From Sphagnum compactum (Eukaryota > Bryophyta > Sphagnopsida > Sphagnales), in the NCBI GenBank assembly GCA_965153455.1, contig OZ234502.1, forward strand, positions 165,267 to 229,266: a stretch of DNA of 64,000 nucleotides, read 5' to 3'. This document shows positions 1 to 12,741 of this stretch, piece after piece; position 1 is the first letter of the stretch; every line of letters starts with the position of its first letter. The notes beneath the pieces were generated by a model. It did no database searches. It saw only the letters and a list, made by a program, of their open reading frames with translations, and was not told the DNA's origin. The position numbers and the translations under genes are program-made.

Positions 1-373
1 ACTTCTTGCGCGGGACTCATGTGCAGCGGAGGCTACTACGTGTACTCCTGATGTTGCCCTGCCCGAAGGATCCAAGTTGTTGGACCACGCCTCTAGCAGA
101 GAATTTTTCCAAGAAAAAGACTTTGTGACAAAATACCTTTTTCAAAATACTCATTGAAAAATGGCCAAATGTCACCCAAAAATCATTGCTGGCCTGAATG
201 GCCGCAATTTTGAAGCTTGGGTTCCTAATTTTCTAAAAATACTCAAACTTTTTTGGATTTAAAGTATGCTTTGATGGAAGTATTTTTACTAGTTTATATT
301 TTGGATGTCTGTGATGCTCGCATGGGATATGTGTAGTCAAGTTCACACTCCCCCCTGCTCAGAGTCCTTGCCA

Positions 374-461
374 TTGCCTACTTCATCCAAATGTAGATCT
401 CCACTAACAAAGTTTAGGGTTTAGGGTTTAGGGTTTAGCTTATTTTGGATGAAGTAGGCAA
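374..461. repeat. Interstitial telomere-type repeat inside an inverted repeat
   Basis: Positions 413-438 read as 3.7 copies of TTTAGGG, the standard plant telomere unit. The repeat sits in the loop of an 18-bp perfect inverted repeat, with arms at 374-391 (TTGCCTACTTCATCCAAA) and 444-461. It is too short to be a chromosome end and has normal sequence on both sides. A double-strand-break repair scar or the hairpin end of a small mobile element are possible origins. Confidence 0.85.
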
Positions 462-539
462 CGACCGCCGGTCTGAGGTCAGCAGAGGTCTATGGTCTAT
501 GCAATCTTATCTTATATATAAAGTGCCTTGTCCGTGCGT

Positions 540-660
540 GCGTCCAGGTCCTGACAGTGGAGGTCCTGAAACCCAGATCCCAACTGTCCGTCCGTCGAGA
601 TCCTGAAACCCAGATCGGGACCCGCCTGTCCGTCCGTCTGGTCGAGGTCCTGAAACCTGC
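540..660. repeat. Short degenerate direct repeats
   Basis: The phrase GGTCCTGAAACCCAGATC and close variants recur three times at roughly 50-60 bp spacing, separated by GTCCGTCCGTC runs. I see no coding sense in it. It looks like a local slippage or unequal-exchange repeat. Confidence 0.6.
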
Positions 661-742
661 CTGGCTCCTCTTTTCCAGGTTTTCGTGAAACCCGGCAGTT
701 CTGTGCACGAAAACCCGGCAGTTCTGTGATTATACGTTTTTA

Positions 743-1120
743 GAGCTCAGAGTTCTGGATGGGTGGTTATGAGGATGAGATATCATGTATTTGTAGTTCC
801 GTCCAATTAGGAGGAATGATTTGTGGATGAAACATTAAAGATTTTGTAGTTTTGTCCACTTAGAGTTTTCGATGGATTGATTATGTGGATGAAATATTAT
901 TCCGTGCAATGAGCTCAGAGTTCTGGATGGGTGGTTATGAGGATGAGATATCATGTATTTGTAGTTCCGTCCAATTAGGAGGAATGATTTGTGGATGAAA
1001 TATTAAAGATTTTGTAGTTTTGTCCATTTAGAGTTTTCGATGGATTGATTATGTGGATGAAATATTTATGTATTCGTAAGTTCCATCCAATTAGGAGTTC
1101 TGGATGGATGATTATGCAGG
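743..1120. repeat. 168-bp tandem duplication plus partial third copy
   Basis: A unit beginning GAGCTCAGAGTTCTGGATGG starts at 743 and again at 911 with only a few differences. A degraded third partial copy follows from about 1066. The unit holds the recurring phrase CCGTCCAATTAGGAG. No open frame of note is present. Confidence 0.85.
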
Positions 1121-1239
1121 TGAGTATGGGGTTCTTTGGGGTCTCCTTTGGACTCCCAGTTTTTTCCCAGTGCCGTGTCGTGCCTTGCAGGCACGGGAGC
1201 CCACTAGTAGGAAATAAGGGATTCTTTTGGTGTCAAAAG

Positions 1240-3380
1240 ACTCTTTAGAAAGACCCCGAGAAGGGGAGGGAGGCAGCAGCTCCATCAAACATTAAAGAAA
1301 TCCAAGAAATACAAGGGGGGCAAGAAGCACCACACGATGGTGGCGCAATCAACCCCAAAGATGCCTAAGTGACACCATTCCACCTTAAAAGGCTTGATCA
1401 ATCCTAGCTTGAATACTAGGGTCCCGGGTGGACCGAAGGGAATTAATGACCTTCCAAATGGCCATTCCAACCTCAACGGTAGCAACCCAGGCTTGGTGAA
1501 GGATTTTCCTAGAGGAATACTGGTTATCAAAATGCTTCCGGCATCTCTCCGTCCAAAGGAAGTAGAGGATAAAACTGCGAAGGATGTCAAGCGGTTGTTT
1601 GATGTAGGAGAAGCCTCCTACATGATGGTACCCTTGTACCTCGGGGGGGTCGTCTTCTCTCTCGAAGACAGCTTCACCCAGCATGACGAAAGGCCATGAG
1701 AGAGTGATGTCATTGGGCACTCCCCATTTTTGCCAGATGTGATAAAAGGCCTCCCAAGCCCGTTTGGCGAGGGGACACTCGAGAAGACATTGTTGAGGGG
1801 ATTTAGGGGCCTCCTCTGTGCAGACCTTGCACGTGGGGAGGATCCCCATGCATTGTAGCCATGTGCCAACCAGGAGGCCCCGGTTTAAAGTGAGCCATAT
1901 GAGAATGCCGACCTTCCGGGGTCGGGCGTTATGCCAGATTCTAGCCATAACTTGGGTGACGGTGGAGTTCTGCAGGTTTAACCTTTGAATGAAGGAGCAG
2001 ATGTTCGCGCTTCGTGTGGGTTTCCTTGCGTTTCGGTAACCCCGCTTAGCGGAATAGCCAAAAAAAGGAGAGTCACCCATTTGGGAGGAGGCTTGCCAGT
2101 GCCACTATCCCGGGTCCCAGGGAAGACCATCAATGAAACCGGATTCGAAAATCCAAAGTAGGGGGAGCTTGGTGAGTGATGAGAGCTCCCTGGCAACTTT
2201 ATATGGGGCTCCATGTCTTTCTTGGTAGAGGACCCTTATTGGGTGATAACCTTCAGGGGAGAGGGTTATCACCTGGGAGTTCGCAGTTCTGATGAGACCA
2301 GTGGCTTGCACCGTGTTGAACCCTCTGGAATTCAATGGCTTGCACCGTGTTGGGAGTGACCCCGGTTACATGGTATACCCATTCTAGAGTGGTGTTGTTT
2401 CCGGAGTTTCTTTTGCTGATCCAGTCCCCTGCCTGAAAACGATTAGTGTAAGTTGCAAGATTCCATGAGATACTCGCTGTGATGATTTCTCTGTTGTTCC
2501 TGTTGGTGGTGTGGTAGGTCATTCGGAGGGCTTGGAGGCTTTTCCATGCCCTGCCCTCCTGGTCCCAAAGATCTTTGATTCGGTTGCAACCAGAATTGGC
2601 AATGGCGCGTCCTTCATTGCGACCACTCACTCCCAGAGGGTGACCAGCTGTGTTGAGGATGAGAGGGTTGCTGAAAATGGGCTGTCTGAGAACCTCCGCA
2701 TGGGATGCGGGTTCGGACTTTGCTAGACCAATTCTTATGTTGAGCCAAGAGCCAAGGATGCTCTTCCAAAATGAACATTTCAATTTTTTTTAGCTTGGGG
2801 GCGGCAAATTTATATCCGGGATGCTTGGCCCTTTGCCATGCACCGGGAAATGGACCTGATTTGCTCGGTGCCTTAGAATCTCTTTCCAGGGTTCTCCTCC
2901 TGGGGCAAGTCCTCTCATTAGAAGTTTGGCAAGAAGTGCTTCGGATTGTGCCTTGGGATCTATGATCCCTAGGCCGCCGCTAGACAAGGGAAGTGTAAGA
3001 GAATCCCATTTGACCTTGGCCCATGTGTTGGAAGCCTTTCCCCCCCAAATGAAGTTTCGTACCACTCCTCTGATCTGGTTGCACATCCTCGGATTGGGGT
3101 TCCAACAGGCTGCTTAGTACGACATTGAGGAAAGCAATACTTGGTTGGCAACCAGAATTCTGTTGCTCGGGTTTGGGAGAAGCAGGAAAACACGGGGTAT
3201 GGGAGCAGGGTGAAAGCTCAAGAACCACCGAAGAGTCCAGAAGTGGGCTGACAAATCATACAAGAAGAGCCATCAGGGAAACGGGTGGAAGAAGCCATTT
3301 GCCAGCTCCTCACATGACAAGGGCATCGTTCTTGAGAAAATGTATGTCATCTGGTGACACCATCTTCGCTCAATTTTTTG
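1240..3380 (-). mobile_element. LINE retrotransposon copy 1, 5'-truncated and decayed
   Basis: Reverse-strand translation gives the C-terminal part of a plant L1-type ORF2. Near 2790-3086 is the post-RT block (NFIWGGK, then KVKWDSL and GGLGIIDP). Near 1385-2080 is the reverse-transcriptase-associated zinc-binding domain, with IWHNARPRKVGILIWLTLN, a Cys/His cluster (CKVC ... CLLECP) and YFLWTERCRKHFD. The RT core and ORF1 are missing, as expected for 5' truncation. The frame is broken at several places. One break is a 17-bp segment repeated at 2302-2318 and 2336-2352, where a 34-bp shift moves the frame. The 3' end, at the low coordinates, carries AAGGGGAGGGAGGCAGCAG, shared with copy 2. The 5' limit near 3380 is uncertain. 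This is a dead element. Confidence 0.88.
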
Positions 3381-3493
3381 GAACTAGGATCTGAATTTGC
3401 TTAGAAACATATCTGGCATCACCATCATAAAGATTGAGGAGTGAGAAACTTAGGTTTGTAATCGAGGTGCTAGTGCTGATGTTTGTGCAATGC

Positions 3494-3625
3494 AGTGGAA
3501 TTGAATTGAAGCAGCCCAACTCTGCTATCTGCAAATGTGCAAGGGTGCAACTGATCAAGAATGGGAAGAAAATCATAGCATTTGTGCCGAATGATGGTTC
3601 CCTCAATGTAGTTGACGAGAATATA
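3494..3625 (+). pseudogene. RPS23: Fragment of a 40S ribosomal protein S23 (uS12) gene
   Basis: The plus-strand frame reads [19 protein letters not shown], then [16 protein letters not shown]. This is the highly conserved core of eukaryotic ribosomal protein S23 (uS12), which sits at the decoding centre of the small subunit. The family normally has an Arg where this copy has Cys (SAICKC rather than SAIRKC). The intact protein is about 142 residues and only about 44 are recognisable here. The sequence just before it, TTTGTGCAATGCAG, looks like an intron 3' splice site, so this may be one exon of an old genomic copy rather than a processed cDNA copy. Similarity stops after NVVDEN, where the family reads roughly NYIEEND. 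No other exon was found nearby. Confidence 0.85.
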
Positions 3626-3719
3626 ATAAGCAACTCTTTTATGGATCTGTGTATGCAGATGCAAGAACTTTGTGGTTTCATAAGCACAATCAATAATGTT
3701 ATAGCTAGTCCGTGATTTT

Positions 3720-6210
3720 GGATTCTCTGTTTTCTTTCTGTTGTGTAGAGGACTTAGAATTGCTGACTAGGCCTAATGTTAGGAGTAACGTTAGGTGTTT
3801 TTTAGAGGCATTGGGACATGATGAAGAACCATAAGGGGGTCAAGAGCTTGCTTGTGTAAATTCCACTTGCCAATGTGAGTTGCATTGTTATGGAGTGAGG
3901 GGTGGAAGTGAGTTGTTCTGGGAGTGAGTTCTATAGGGAACTCCGGGGATTTTCAGCATTATATTTCTGTGAATGTATGATTTGAGGGTAGTCACTGGAT
4001 GTTGAATCATGCCCTGTAAAGGCTTCTGTTACCATGGAGTCGAGTGTGTGATGGGTGGGTGAGAGCATTTCATTGTTGCTGTGTCCAAGGGTTCTGGGTT
4101 TTTGGGTTGGAATCTATATGAGTTCATGTGCTGTTGTGGAGTCGGGAATCTGGTTTGGAGCATGCAATGTCATAAGGTTTTGGTGTTTATTTGATGGATC
4201 AAATAAAAAAGGCAGAGATAGCTCAAGAGAGAAGACTCGGAGCAATCTAATCCCATGATAGTGCCTTAGATTGCTGAAGTAGTTACTCCAAGATTATGCA
4301 CATATGATGTCCAAGTGTTATTGTTGACCATTTCAGTAACTAGATGTCTGTATTTGTTCTTTTTCAAATTTGCATGACGATGATCAGTGTTGTGTGACCT
4401 GTTCTTTTTGTGTTACATGTCCACATTCCATATTTCAGTTTTGCCAAAAAAATCACTATGGTAAAGGTTGCAATCCTGTTGTCAAATTATGTCCCTCCCC
4501 CAATACCCATTGGATTTATTTGTTAACTTTGTTTTTTTAAAGCGCACATGGGAGGTCAAATGAAGGGCAACGCAGTGAAATAGCAGGGGGTTGCCATGTT
4601 GCACATAGTACCCCCATCCATTACAAATGAATTATACTATAAATTAAATGAACAATACCTACATCTAATAGGGTTAGCACATTTTGTGGCCATGTTAGAA
4701 CATTTGAGTAATACTTTCATTATCCTTATCATCAAATACTTGCACAATAACCTTAAAGAAAACATTTAATTTAATATTTTTATGTAATTACATTGCCCTT
4801 TTTCATGAAAGGACCCCTTGGTGCATAAATCGGTTTGTTTATGTAGGTATTGCAAACTTTTGATCTTCTTTTGTTTATGGTTGGATTCTCCATAAAGCAT
4901 TTCAAATTGCAATACCCACATATCAACCAACTCATGTTCATGTTCCATTAACCTAATTAAAATTTTTGCCTAATATATGTTTTAAATAAATAAAGGGGAC
5001 ATTGGGTTTAGGGAAATTAAGCCCACCTTTTTGTCATTAATTATTTTAAAGTAACTTTTTTTCTAACATTTATATTATTTTCATGGAATATTTTTAAGTG
5101 AATTTATGTATTCACATACACACATATCTAACGAGGTTTTTATTTTTCTTTTCTTTTTCAATAAAGGAAAGGAGAATGAAGGTGATTCCATGGCAAAGGT
5201 ATGAATGATAAAAAACCTTCCCACTGGTTGTGGTCCCCCCCCCCCCCAAATTAGGTCTAAAACAGAAGTTGATAGTCTATACACAATTTAGGGTTAGGCA
5301 AAAATAATACTTCAATGTTACTCAAAAAAATCCCACACTAAAAACTGCCACTAAATCCCTTACAGACAACAAACTACACTTCAGAAAAAAACATGAAGCT
5401 CAATCTTAGAATGCTGCTGTCCCAATTCATTATGTAAAATAGAAACATGAAGGTTGACAAATGTTGCCTCAGTACACAACTAGAAATAATTCTACAAAAC
5501 CCAACTTAGTAATTCAAGCACACATTTGGAGGTCCCAGATTACTGGGTACTCTCTTCCTTCATCCAAAACACTTAACACCCCCATCATAATGCTCACTCA
5601 CACATGCTCCTTTTGCCAATTGGTTGCCCATGAAACCCCAATATCTTTCATCATTCCCCTAATCAATGACCTATGTCTGTAAAGATACCCAACTTCTTTC
5701 TAAAAGGTTAATTGCGCAACAGACAAAACAAGAGCAACCTCCCAAAAAGACAAACAAAACCTACTTATCTTAGGCATTCGTCCCTTCATCACAAGTCAAA
5801 AGTGTCTCAACAATTCTAAACGCAAATTCTACCACCAAAATCCTCACAAAATTAGCCATTATATTTAGCTTCAAATCCCATGTCCCTTATGTAGTTGCGT
5901 TGCCTCTCACGCTCCATAGCACGCACCATTCTCCACCACTCAAGTTAACAACAAACATTGTACTAATCTCTAAACTTTCGCACAAATTTAAAAACAAGCT
6001 TATCATCGTATCAAGGCTTCATTCAAGAAACTTTTCTGTGTATAACAAAACGACAAAACAAAAGACAGTTTTGGGCACCATGACTTTGACAGAGATCAAT
6101 CTATTCACATAGTAACCCTAAGAACTTCCCATCCATCCTTTTCGGTTACAGGGCAACTGGAATCTCCTAATGGTAAGGGTCACCCCCTTCCACCACCTTT
6201 GGAGAAACGT
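3720..6210. other. Intergenic, no gene recognised
   Basis: AT-rich DNA with only short random open frames. A run of about 14 C lies near 5235. I see no conserved domain, RNA gene or clear repeat here. Confidence 0.6.
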
Positions 6211-6219
6211 TCAGAACTC

Positions 6220-6630
6220 TGCGGGACGCTGAACACCCCCTAATGAGCTCTATTCGGCGCTGCTTTCGCTCTGACCGTGCAGCCCTGTGCAGAACTGCGT
6301 TGTTCTGCCGCAGAGCTTTTAAATTTTTGCCCTTTTTGACTTTGTATCTGCAATAAATTAGAAAGGTAAACCTCCCTCCTCAGTGCCTGGTGGTATGTCA
6401 GTGGTTAGTACTACATTACCTGCAGGGGAAGTCATGGGTCGAGTCCTGCGCCTGTAATGCGAAACATTGGAACCAGATCATTGTACTGAATATTTTTTTA
6501 AGAACTGAAAAACATTGAAAACCGGGTTGCATGGTTTCTTGCAGAACTGTGCAAGGCCGAAAAAGGTGTGCAAAAAGACAAGCGAAACCAACGCCGGACA
6601 GAACTCGTTAGGGGGTGTTTAGCGCCCCGC
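6220..6630. mobile_element. hAT-like MITE with about 50-bp terminal inverted repeats
   Basis: The left end from 6221 (GCGGGACGCTGAACACCCCC) and the reverse complement of the right end from 6630 (GCGGGGCGCTAAACACCCCC) match for about 50 bp, with around eight mismatches. The 8-bp sequence CAGAACTC flanks the element on both sides (6212-6219 and 6631-6638), the target-duplication length typical of hAT transposons. There is no transposase frame in the 411-bp element, so it is non-autonomous. Its middle holds a tRNA-related SINE-like sequence. Confidence 0.8.
6378..6490 (+). mobile_element. tRNA-related SINE-like sequence inside the MITE
   Basis: TGGTATGTCAGTGGTTAGTA at 6391-6410 resembles an RNA polymerase III A box, and GGGTCGAGTCC at 6436-6446 resembles a B box. 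The spacing is tRNA-like, but no full cloverleaf can be drawn. The following sequence (CGAAACATTGGAACC) slightly resembles the SINE-like copies at 11155 and 33553. It is either a SINE head or a degenerate tRNA captured by the MITE. Confidence 0.5.
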
Positions 6631-6639
6631 CAGAACTCC

Positions 6640-9600
6640 TCCTACATTCCAAATCGTGGTTGCCCATATCAGACCTGCTTTGTTATCTTCTTCTAACCCT
6701 GGATATAACTTGTAAGTGAGGGAATGAAACCAGGAACAAAAAGTCCAAATCAGCCTGTTTGTCATTGCTGCTCTGTTTGTGGGTTTCCAAGCCCCACTCT
6801 GTAGCAAGAATGTAGAAGTTGACTGAACTAGTGATTATTGGGAAGGCTGAGAAAATTGAAGGATAATGTAAAAGTTCCATGATTTATAAATGCAATTTTT
6901 GAAAAATCATTGCTTTGTTTATGTGAAATTGTGATTATATGTAACTGAAAAACAGAGAAGAAAAGAATGCTTTTAAGGACTAAGGCTCTTCATATCATTT
7001 TGTTGAGAAAAGTGTTTAAAGAGAGCTAAACTTACCTAAGATCACCAACTGGCAGCATGGTTTCTGCTCTCTTTTCCAGCTTTCCCAGACCCACCCAAGC
7101 TTGGATATCCAACTGTATTAAAGGTTTGAGAATCCCATATCACCCTTTGCTCTCAAAAAATGGAAAATTTCACATTTTCACATGGAAGGTGGAATGAACA
7201 GTTCTTCATAAGGGAAAAGAATGAACAAGGATGCATCCGAGAAAATGGAAAGTACAGTATGTACTGCTCAGTGCTTTTCAGTTGTGTTTTTGATTTATCT
7301 CTCAATTGCTTTCAATGATTGTTTGCGACAGGAATATTATATATGGAGGTATTGGACAATAAATGGATATGGGTTTTTCAATCCTAGGTCACAGCTTGAC
7401 AATTATGTTGGTGATTAGTACTTGTGGTAATTAAGAACTCATTGCATGGAACTTGTTGGGATGGTGGATATAAAATTTTATCATGTTATCTAATTACATT
7501 GTTAGCTTGCTATGCAATTGCTTTTCCATGCAATGTAAAAGTTCTTGTTGTGTTCCCTCCAGCTCACAGAATCTCTTCACCACAGGGTCAAATTCATATC
7601 TCACTTCAATAATTTTGCTGCAAATGCAGCCTTCCATGTTATTTAGTTCCATCAATAAATTTTGATGAATAGATTGTTTTGATTCTTTTTTGTTGTTGCC
7701 TTATAGTTATGCATATAGTCATGCCCTGTTGGGCCGGAGTTGCACCCCTCATTTGATGCTTCATCTGCTCCTGGCTGCTGTCTGCAAAGTCATGAAATTT
7801 TACTAAATAAGGGTATGAAATACGTGAGACTCGGGATTAAATGCACCATTGAGAACATTTATAACTACAGTACACATAGCAGCAGCATTGATAGGTTGAA
7901 GGCGTTCAGGAAAAGAAAGGACAGGGCAAACACAGGTTAGCACCAAATTTGCTGCTAAACTGAGTTTCATACCCCATTGAAGAAGTCTAGTGTAATGTTT
8001 TTAAAATCTCATCCCATTGATGAGACTTTACGGATTCCAGACCAAACTTCGGGTTCAGGTGCCATCTTTTCCTGACTTTACGAATAAGTTTATTGTCATG
8101 TTGAAAAAACCTTCAGAATTTCAACTTCACCTTTTGTGTTTTCTGGGGAGGTATCAAAATATCAAAAACAAATTCAAAGTGCAATGGCATCGTGTCAAGT
8201 TCTTTTGGAAAATTCAACCTGTGTACGTTTGGGAGCATGTGTTCCAACTGTAGAGTTTACTTTAATGTGGGGTCTTCATAATGGTTGAAAGCCAAAAAAA
8301 AACTGCAGATTAGAAGGCAATTTGTGGAACTTGAGAAATTTGACATCTGCCATACATAAAGTTTGAAATCTAGCCCACTTTCAAGGCATTTAAGAATTAT
8401 CCCTTTAAGTTTGAATATGAAAGTGAATTGCTTATTTTGTTAGTACAGAGAATTTGAAGGATAACTAATCTCTATCCCTAAAACATCACAAGTCACTGAG
8501 TTCTGGGAACACTCTTGATGTGTTCCACATCAGTGTGGAAACCATTGAACAAGACTGTATGATCTAACTAATAAGGGATATTAACTTAGATGGTTCCAAC
8601 TTGAAAATGTCTGAACTTCAATGTGTTCACTTTCAAGTATCTCCCAAAATGGGTCGGAAATCAGGACATATGCATGTTCCCATGTGCTCCTGATAAATTA
8701 GGATCTGGTGTTAAAGGTGTGTGTGCAAGCAATTTAAAATGACAGATATGAACACCTATTTGGGAAAACTAACCAATTAAAGTACCAGACCAGTGTTTTG
8801 TTCTGGGTGATTTTTTAGCTCTTTTTTGACTAAAAAAATAATTTCAACACATAGGAAGGAATGTTGTGAAGAAGGGCCCTAACTTCTTCAGATATTGAAA
8901 AACTAATTGTCAGATTTTGACAGCAGCTTCATGCAAATAGCCAAAATATGAAAGGATTCTTAAAATCTTTTATTATCATATATGGTCTATAGCCAAATTT
9001 GGGTAACTCTTCTTGCCGGTGATCATCAATTTGCCTACATCACAAAATTGAAAAGAAAACCCATGTTGCAAACAGAAAATTTTCTCATTTTGATAGCATG
9101 CATAAAGTATTTCATATTGATGACCATACACTTAAGTGTATCAAAAAGCTCAAAATCATTGGATATTCTTCAATTGCTTGTGTAGTTTAAAAAGGTATTG
9201 TAAACCTTCACTTGGCACATAACTGTGCAGATCATTGAAAAAAAACCTAAGAAGTGAGGAAGATATGAAACCTAAAAATAAAAAGGTTTAATGTTTTTTT
9301 AAAACCTTTTTGTGATGTAAACAACTCATCCTTTTCATGCTTTATGTCTTTTTTGCTTATGGGGTTCAAAGAAATATTGTAGTTGTGCTATAACCAAAAA
9401 AAAATGTGATGATGTTATCCCCAAATGCAAAGTCTTTCTGCTACACTCAAATTATCAAGAACTGCAAAAACAAAAGAGCATGTTAATGTAGTGAGAATTG
9501 TCATATTATAATGTTTAAACTTTTTGTTGCCTCTTCAATCAAATTTGAACTCAAGGTCATAAGGGATTAACACGTTTTGACTTTTCTCTCAACGAGCCCA

Positions 9601-11150
9601 TTGGTCATCTTTGTGACAATTTCATTGGTTACAAAAACTACCCCCAACACTGATGAAATCTTTTTGCACAGAAGTGAACAGAAACATATCCCCATGTGTA
9701 GAACAATTTAAAAGCTTGATCAACACAAAAAATATCCGTTCACATTCAAACCCATCACATAACTTGAAGTTCCCAAATGAGAATTGTTCCGAAAGAAAGA
9801 AGATGAAACATAGCCCACATATGTTGAGGCTAAGGAAGTTGAACAAAGAAGAAATGATGATCTAAACAGATTGCCAACAGAAGTCCCCATAACACACTAG
9901 ATGTTGGAATAAAATTTCCTTTTGGAGTTCCCAAAGTTGTGGGGTACTCTCTCCCAGAACCATAGAATCAAACTTTCCCTGTAGAACTTCAAAATATTTT
10001 GAACACATCACAATTTCAAACTGTCATTCTAACCATTTTTGAAATCAGTAAACTGCTTCATCATTTCCTTTAAATCCTACTGCTATCTTTATGTCTGTCC
10101 TCCTAGAGCTTATAACATAACAAAAGAACATATATACAAAAGCTCTCAATAACAGTAGGACATTCTTCCCACACTGTTTTTAGAATGCTCTTCCATTCTA
10201 ACCTGTTGTCTCTATCACAAAGACAACACACACAATTGAGAAAAAAAAGGAGTTATTTAACTTTGTTCACTAATGCACATCTGTACAATTATATGTGAAG
10301 CTTCATGCTCCATAATTCGCATCCTCCAAAAACTAGTAAACACAAACCACCACAAATTAAAGGCTCAAAGACAAGTTCATTCAAAATTTGCATTTCCCCT
10401 TTTTGATTCACAAGTACCTCCCAAAGCAGATCCTTCCTCCTAGCTACAATATTGTCTTGTTTTCATGCATCAGAGAACGGAACCGCCCTTTGCATTTGCC
10501 CTTCCCTGACACAAAACATGTGTGATTTCTAAATGTTTTGTGTAATTTCTCAATAAGTATAACTCCAAATGTGCAAATATCTGCTCAAAGTGTCAACCCA
10601 CAATAGCGTGTTGGGTAATTTCTCAATGAGTATATTTAGATTGCGGAAATATCTGCCCAAAGTGTCAAGGGTCAACAAACAATAGCGTCTTGGGCTTTTT
10701 CTCGTAATGTGGAGATTGTGGGGTTTGGGTGGAAAGGAGTAGAAAAAAACTTTAGAGGACAACTATCAGAAGTCTATTTCCAGCTTGACAGTGGTTTTTT
10801 CCAGGTTTCCCCCTCTAGAGTTGCAAAATGTAAAGCCTTGTAATTCCTTACATTGCTGTAGTACCTGAACTATTTGGGCAACAAACTGCCAAATAATTAA
10901 TTAAATTTTAAATCTTAATTTCAGCACTTGGTTTTTTAAATTTGAAAATTTTGGCAGGTAATAGTTAAATAAAATAATAAACAGGTTTGCTTCAAGGTTA
11001 TGGAACAGTCTAATGTGTCTAGTCTGTCTCAGACTTAAGTCTCAGTACTTGAATGTCTGCAGTTAAAACCTAACAGTTGAACTGTAGATTTTATTAAAAT
11101 TTTGACAAAGTATTAATAAAATTTCAAAAATTCGACAAGACAAAATAAAA
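6640..11150. other. Intergenic, no gene recognised
   Basis: AT-rich sequence with many short open frames of biased composition and none with a recognisable domain or splice-compatible extension. I see no RNA gene or structured repeat in it. Confidence 0.55.
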
Positions 11151-11154
11151 AAAT

Positions 11155-11240
11155 CAGAAGCAAAGGAACAATGTGTGAGGATTCAACCTCCTTTGAGTTC
11201 TTAAGTGTTTGCTCACTGACCTATCTACCCTCCGGCAACA
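11155..11240 (-). mobile_element. SINE-like tRNA-derived head, copy 1
   Basis: Read on the minus strand, it has an A-box-like stretch (TAGATAGGTCAGTGAGCAAA, about 11208-11227) and a B-box-like GGTTGAATCC (11179-11188), followed by ACATTGTTCCTTTGCTTCTG. The same order of motifs recurs at 33553-33645, which shows that it is a dispersed family. The downstream body differs between the copies. Confidence 0.5.
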
Positions 11241-12740
11241 GCTCAGAGCACCAGGAATTGGAGGTATAGGGGAGCATGATGCAGCTGACTTGACCAAGGT
11301 TCATACAAGTGTTGGGTGGCTATTTGATTTTGTTCATAACTTCAGGTTATGGGTTTCTGGAAAATTTCCAATATCATAGAACTTTTGGTTCTGGTTAATC
11401 CAAACAGATGATTTTCATAAATTAATCAGAAAAGAATCAAAGTTTTAAAGAATATTAGTTGATTAGGTTTTTCATTTTGTGCGGATCACGGTTGTATGTC
11501 ACAACTAGTTAATTTGATATTTTGAGAACTGTGATTGAAAAGTTAGAGAACTGTTTGGAGAACCAGTGGGTGAACTTTGGTGTCTTTTCATAGTACATAC
11601 AAGCCATCCATTGTTGTGGCGAAATAGAATTCTTACTACTCTTATAGTTATTGTTTGTGTTAGGACGATCCACTCTTGTTACGGTGTTATTCTTATGAAA
11701 GCCACAAAAAGGAAAGGTATATTAAAGTGGCTGTTGTGATCCTGTACCCACCAAAGCACCACCCCAGCTTTCCCATTTGGAGGCCATCCAGGTAAATGAA
11801 CTATGGGGAGGTTGGCTGGGAAGTAATAACCCAATGAAAAGAAAAAATGTCATGTCCATGGTGGATGTCATGTCCATGGTGGTGCGTTTGTGGGTGCTGG
11901 TTCACTCTGGCCGATTAAATGAAGAGAAGATGTTGAGTGTGAAACTAAGGCAAGGGGTTGCATGTAGTTTCAGGTGCTGATGTTGGCTGTAAGAAATTTC
12001 TATAAAGTGGGAGAGGGAAGGAAGCCAGTCCAGCTCAAAAATCTGAGCACCATTTGTATAAAGACCAATGTTGTCTGGTTCTTGATTTCAAAAGGAACCT
12101 TTGGTCCCCGTTCTAACTTAAATTTCTAATTTTAGTGGAGCCTCTTGTCTCTAGTTCTGGTCATCGTCACAAAGAACTTTTGAGTTAGTCCAATTTAATA
12201 CTAGGTGCATCTCTATTTCATCACACATAATTTTATAAAAAAAATCCATGTAATATCATTTTGTTCAATTAATACACACAGTTCAAGATAGAGATTACCA
12301 AATATAAATTATGTAAAACCAGTCAAATGCAATAACTTGCACAAAATGTAGCATCAAGTTCATTTTTTGAAAATCTTTCAAAAAACATGAACCTATTTAA
12401 AATTAGGCAACACTATCAGTTGATGTTTTAATTCAATTTTGAAAAGAGATCGATTGCTTGGTTCGGTTCTAACAGTTCTAACAAGACTGAGAACCTCTAG
12501 CACATAACAGTCTGTTTCTTGTTAAGAAAAATTCGCAAAAAGGTAACACTAATCCAAATTTCTATCCGAAAATCTCCTGTTCTTCCAAAAACTAATCACC
12601 AAATTTCGCTCAATTTTATTTTTTTGGGGACATTGTTGCCATGGGCTGGTCTACACGCAGGCTACACATTTAATGGTCATGTACAAAACTGTGGCCAGTC
12701 AAGTGCAAATCTGCCTGTCAAGGCTCGTCGCTGCTGCTAC
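11241..12740. other. Intergenic, no gene recognised
   Basis: No recognisable coding or RNA feature. A 17-bp direct repeat (TGTCATGTCCATGGTGG) lies near 11849-11882. Confidence 0.5.
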
Positions 12741-12741
12741 A

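Noticed and set aside
413-438. Chromosome end or telomere
   Set aside because: Fewer than four repeat units, with ordinary sequence on both sides.
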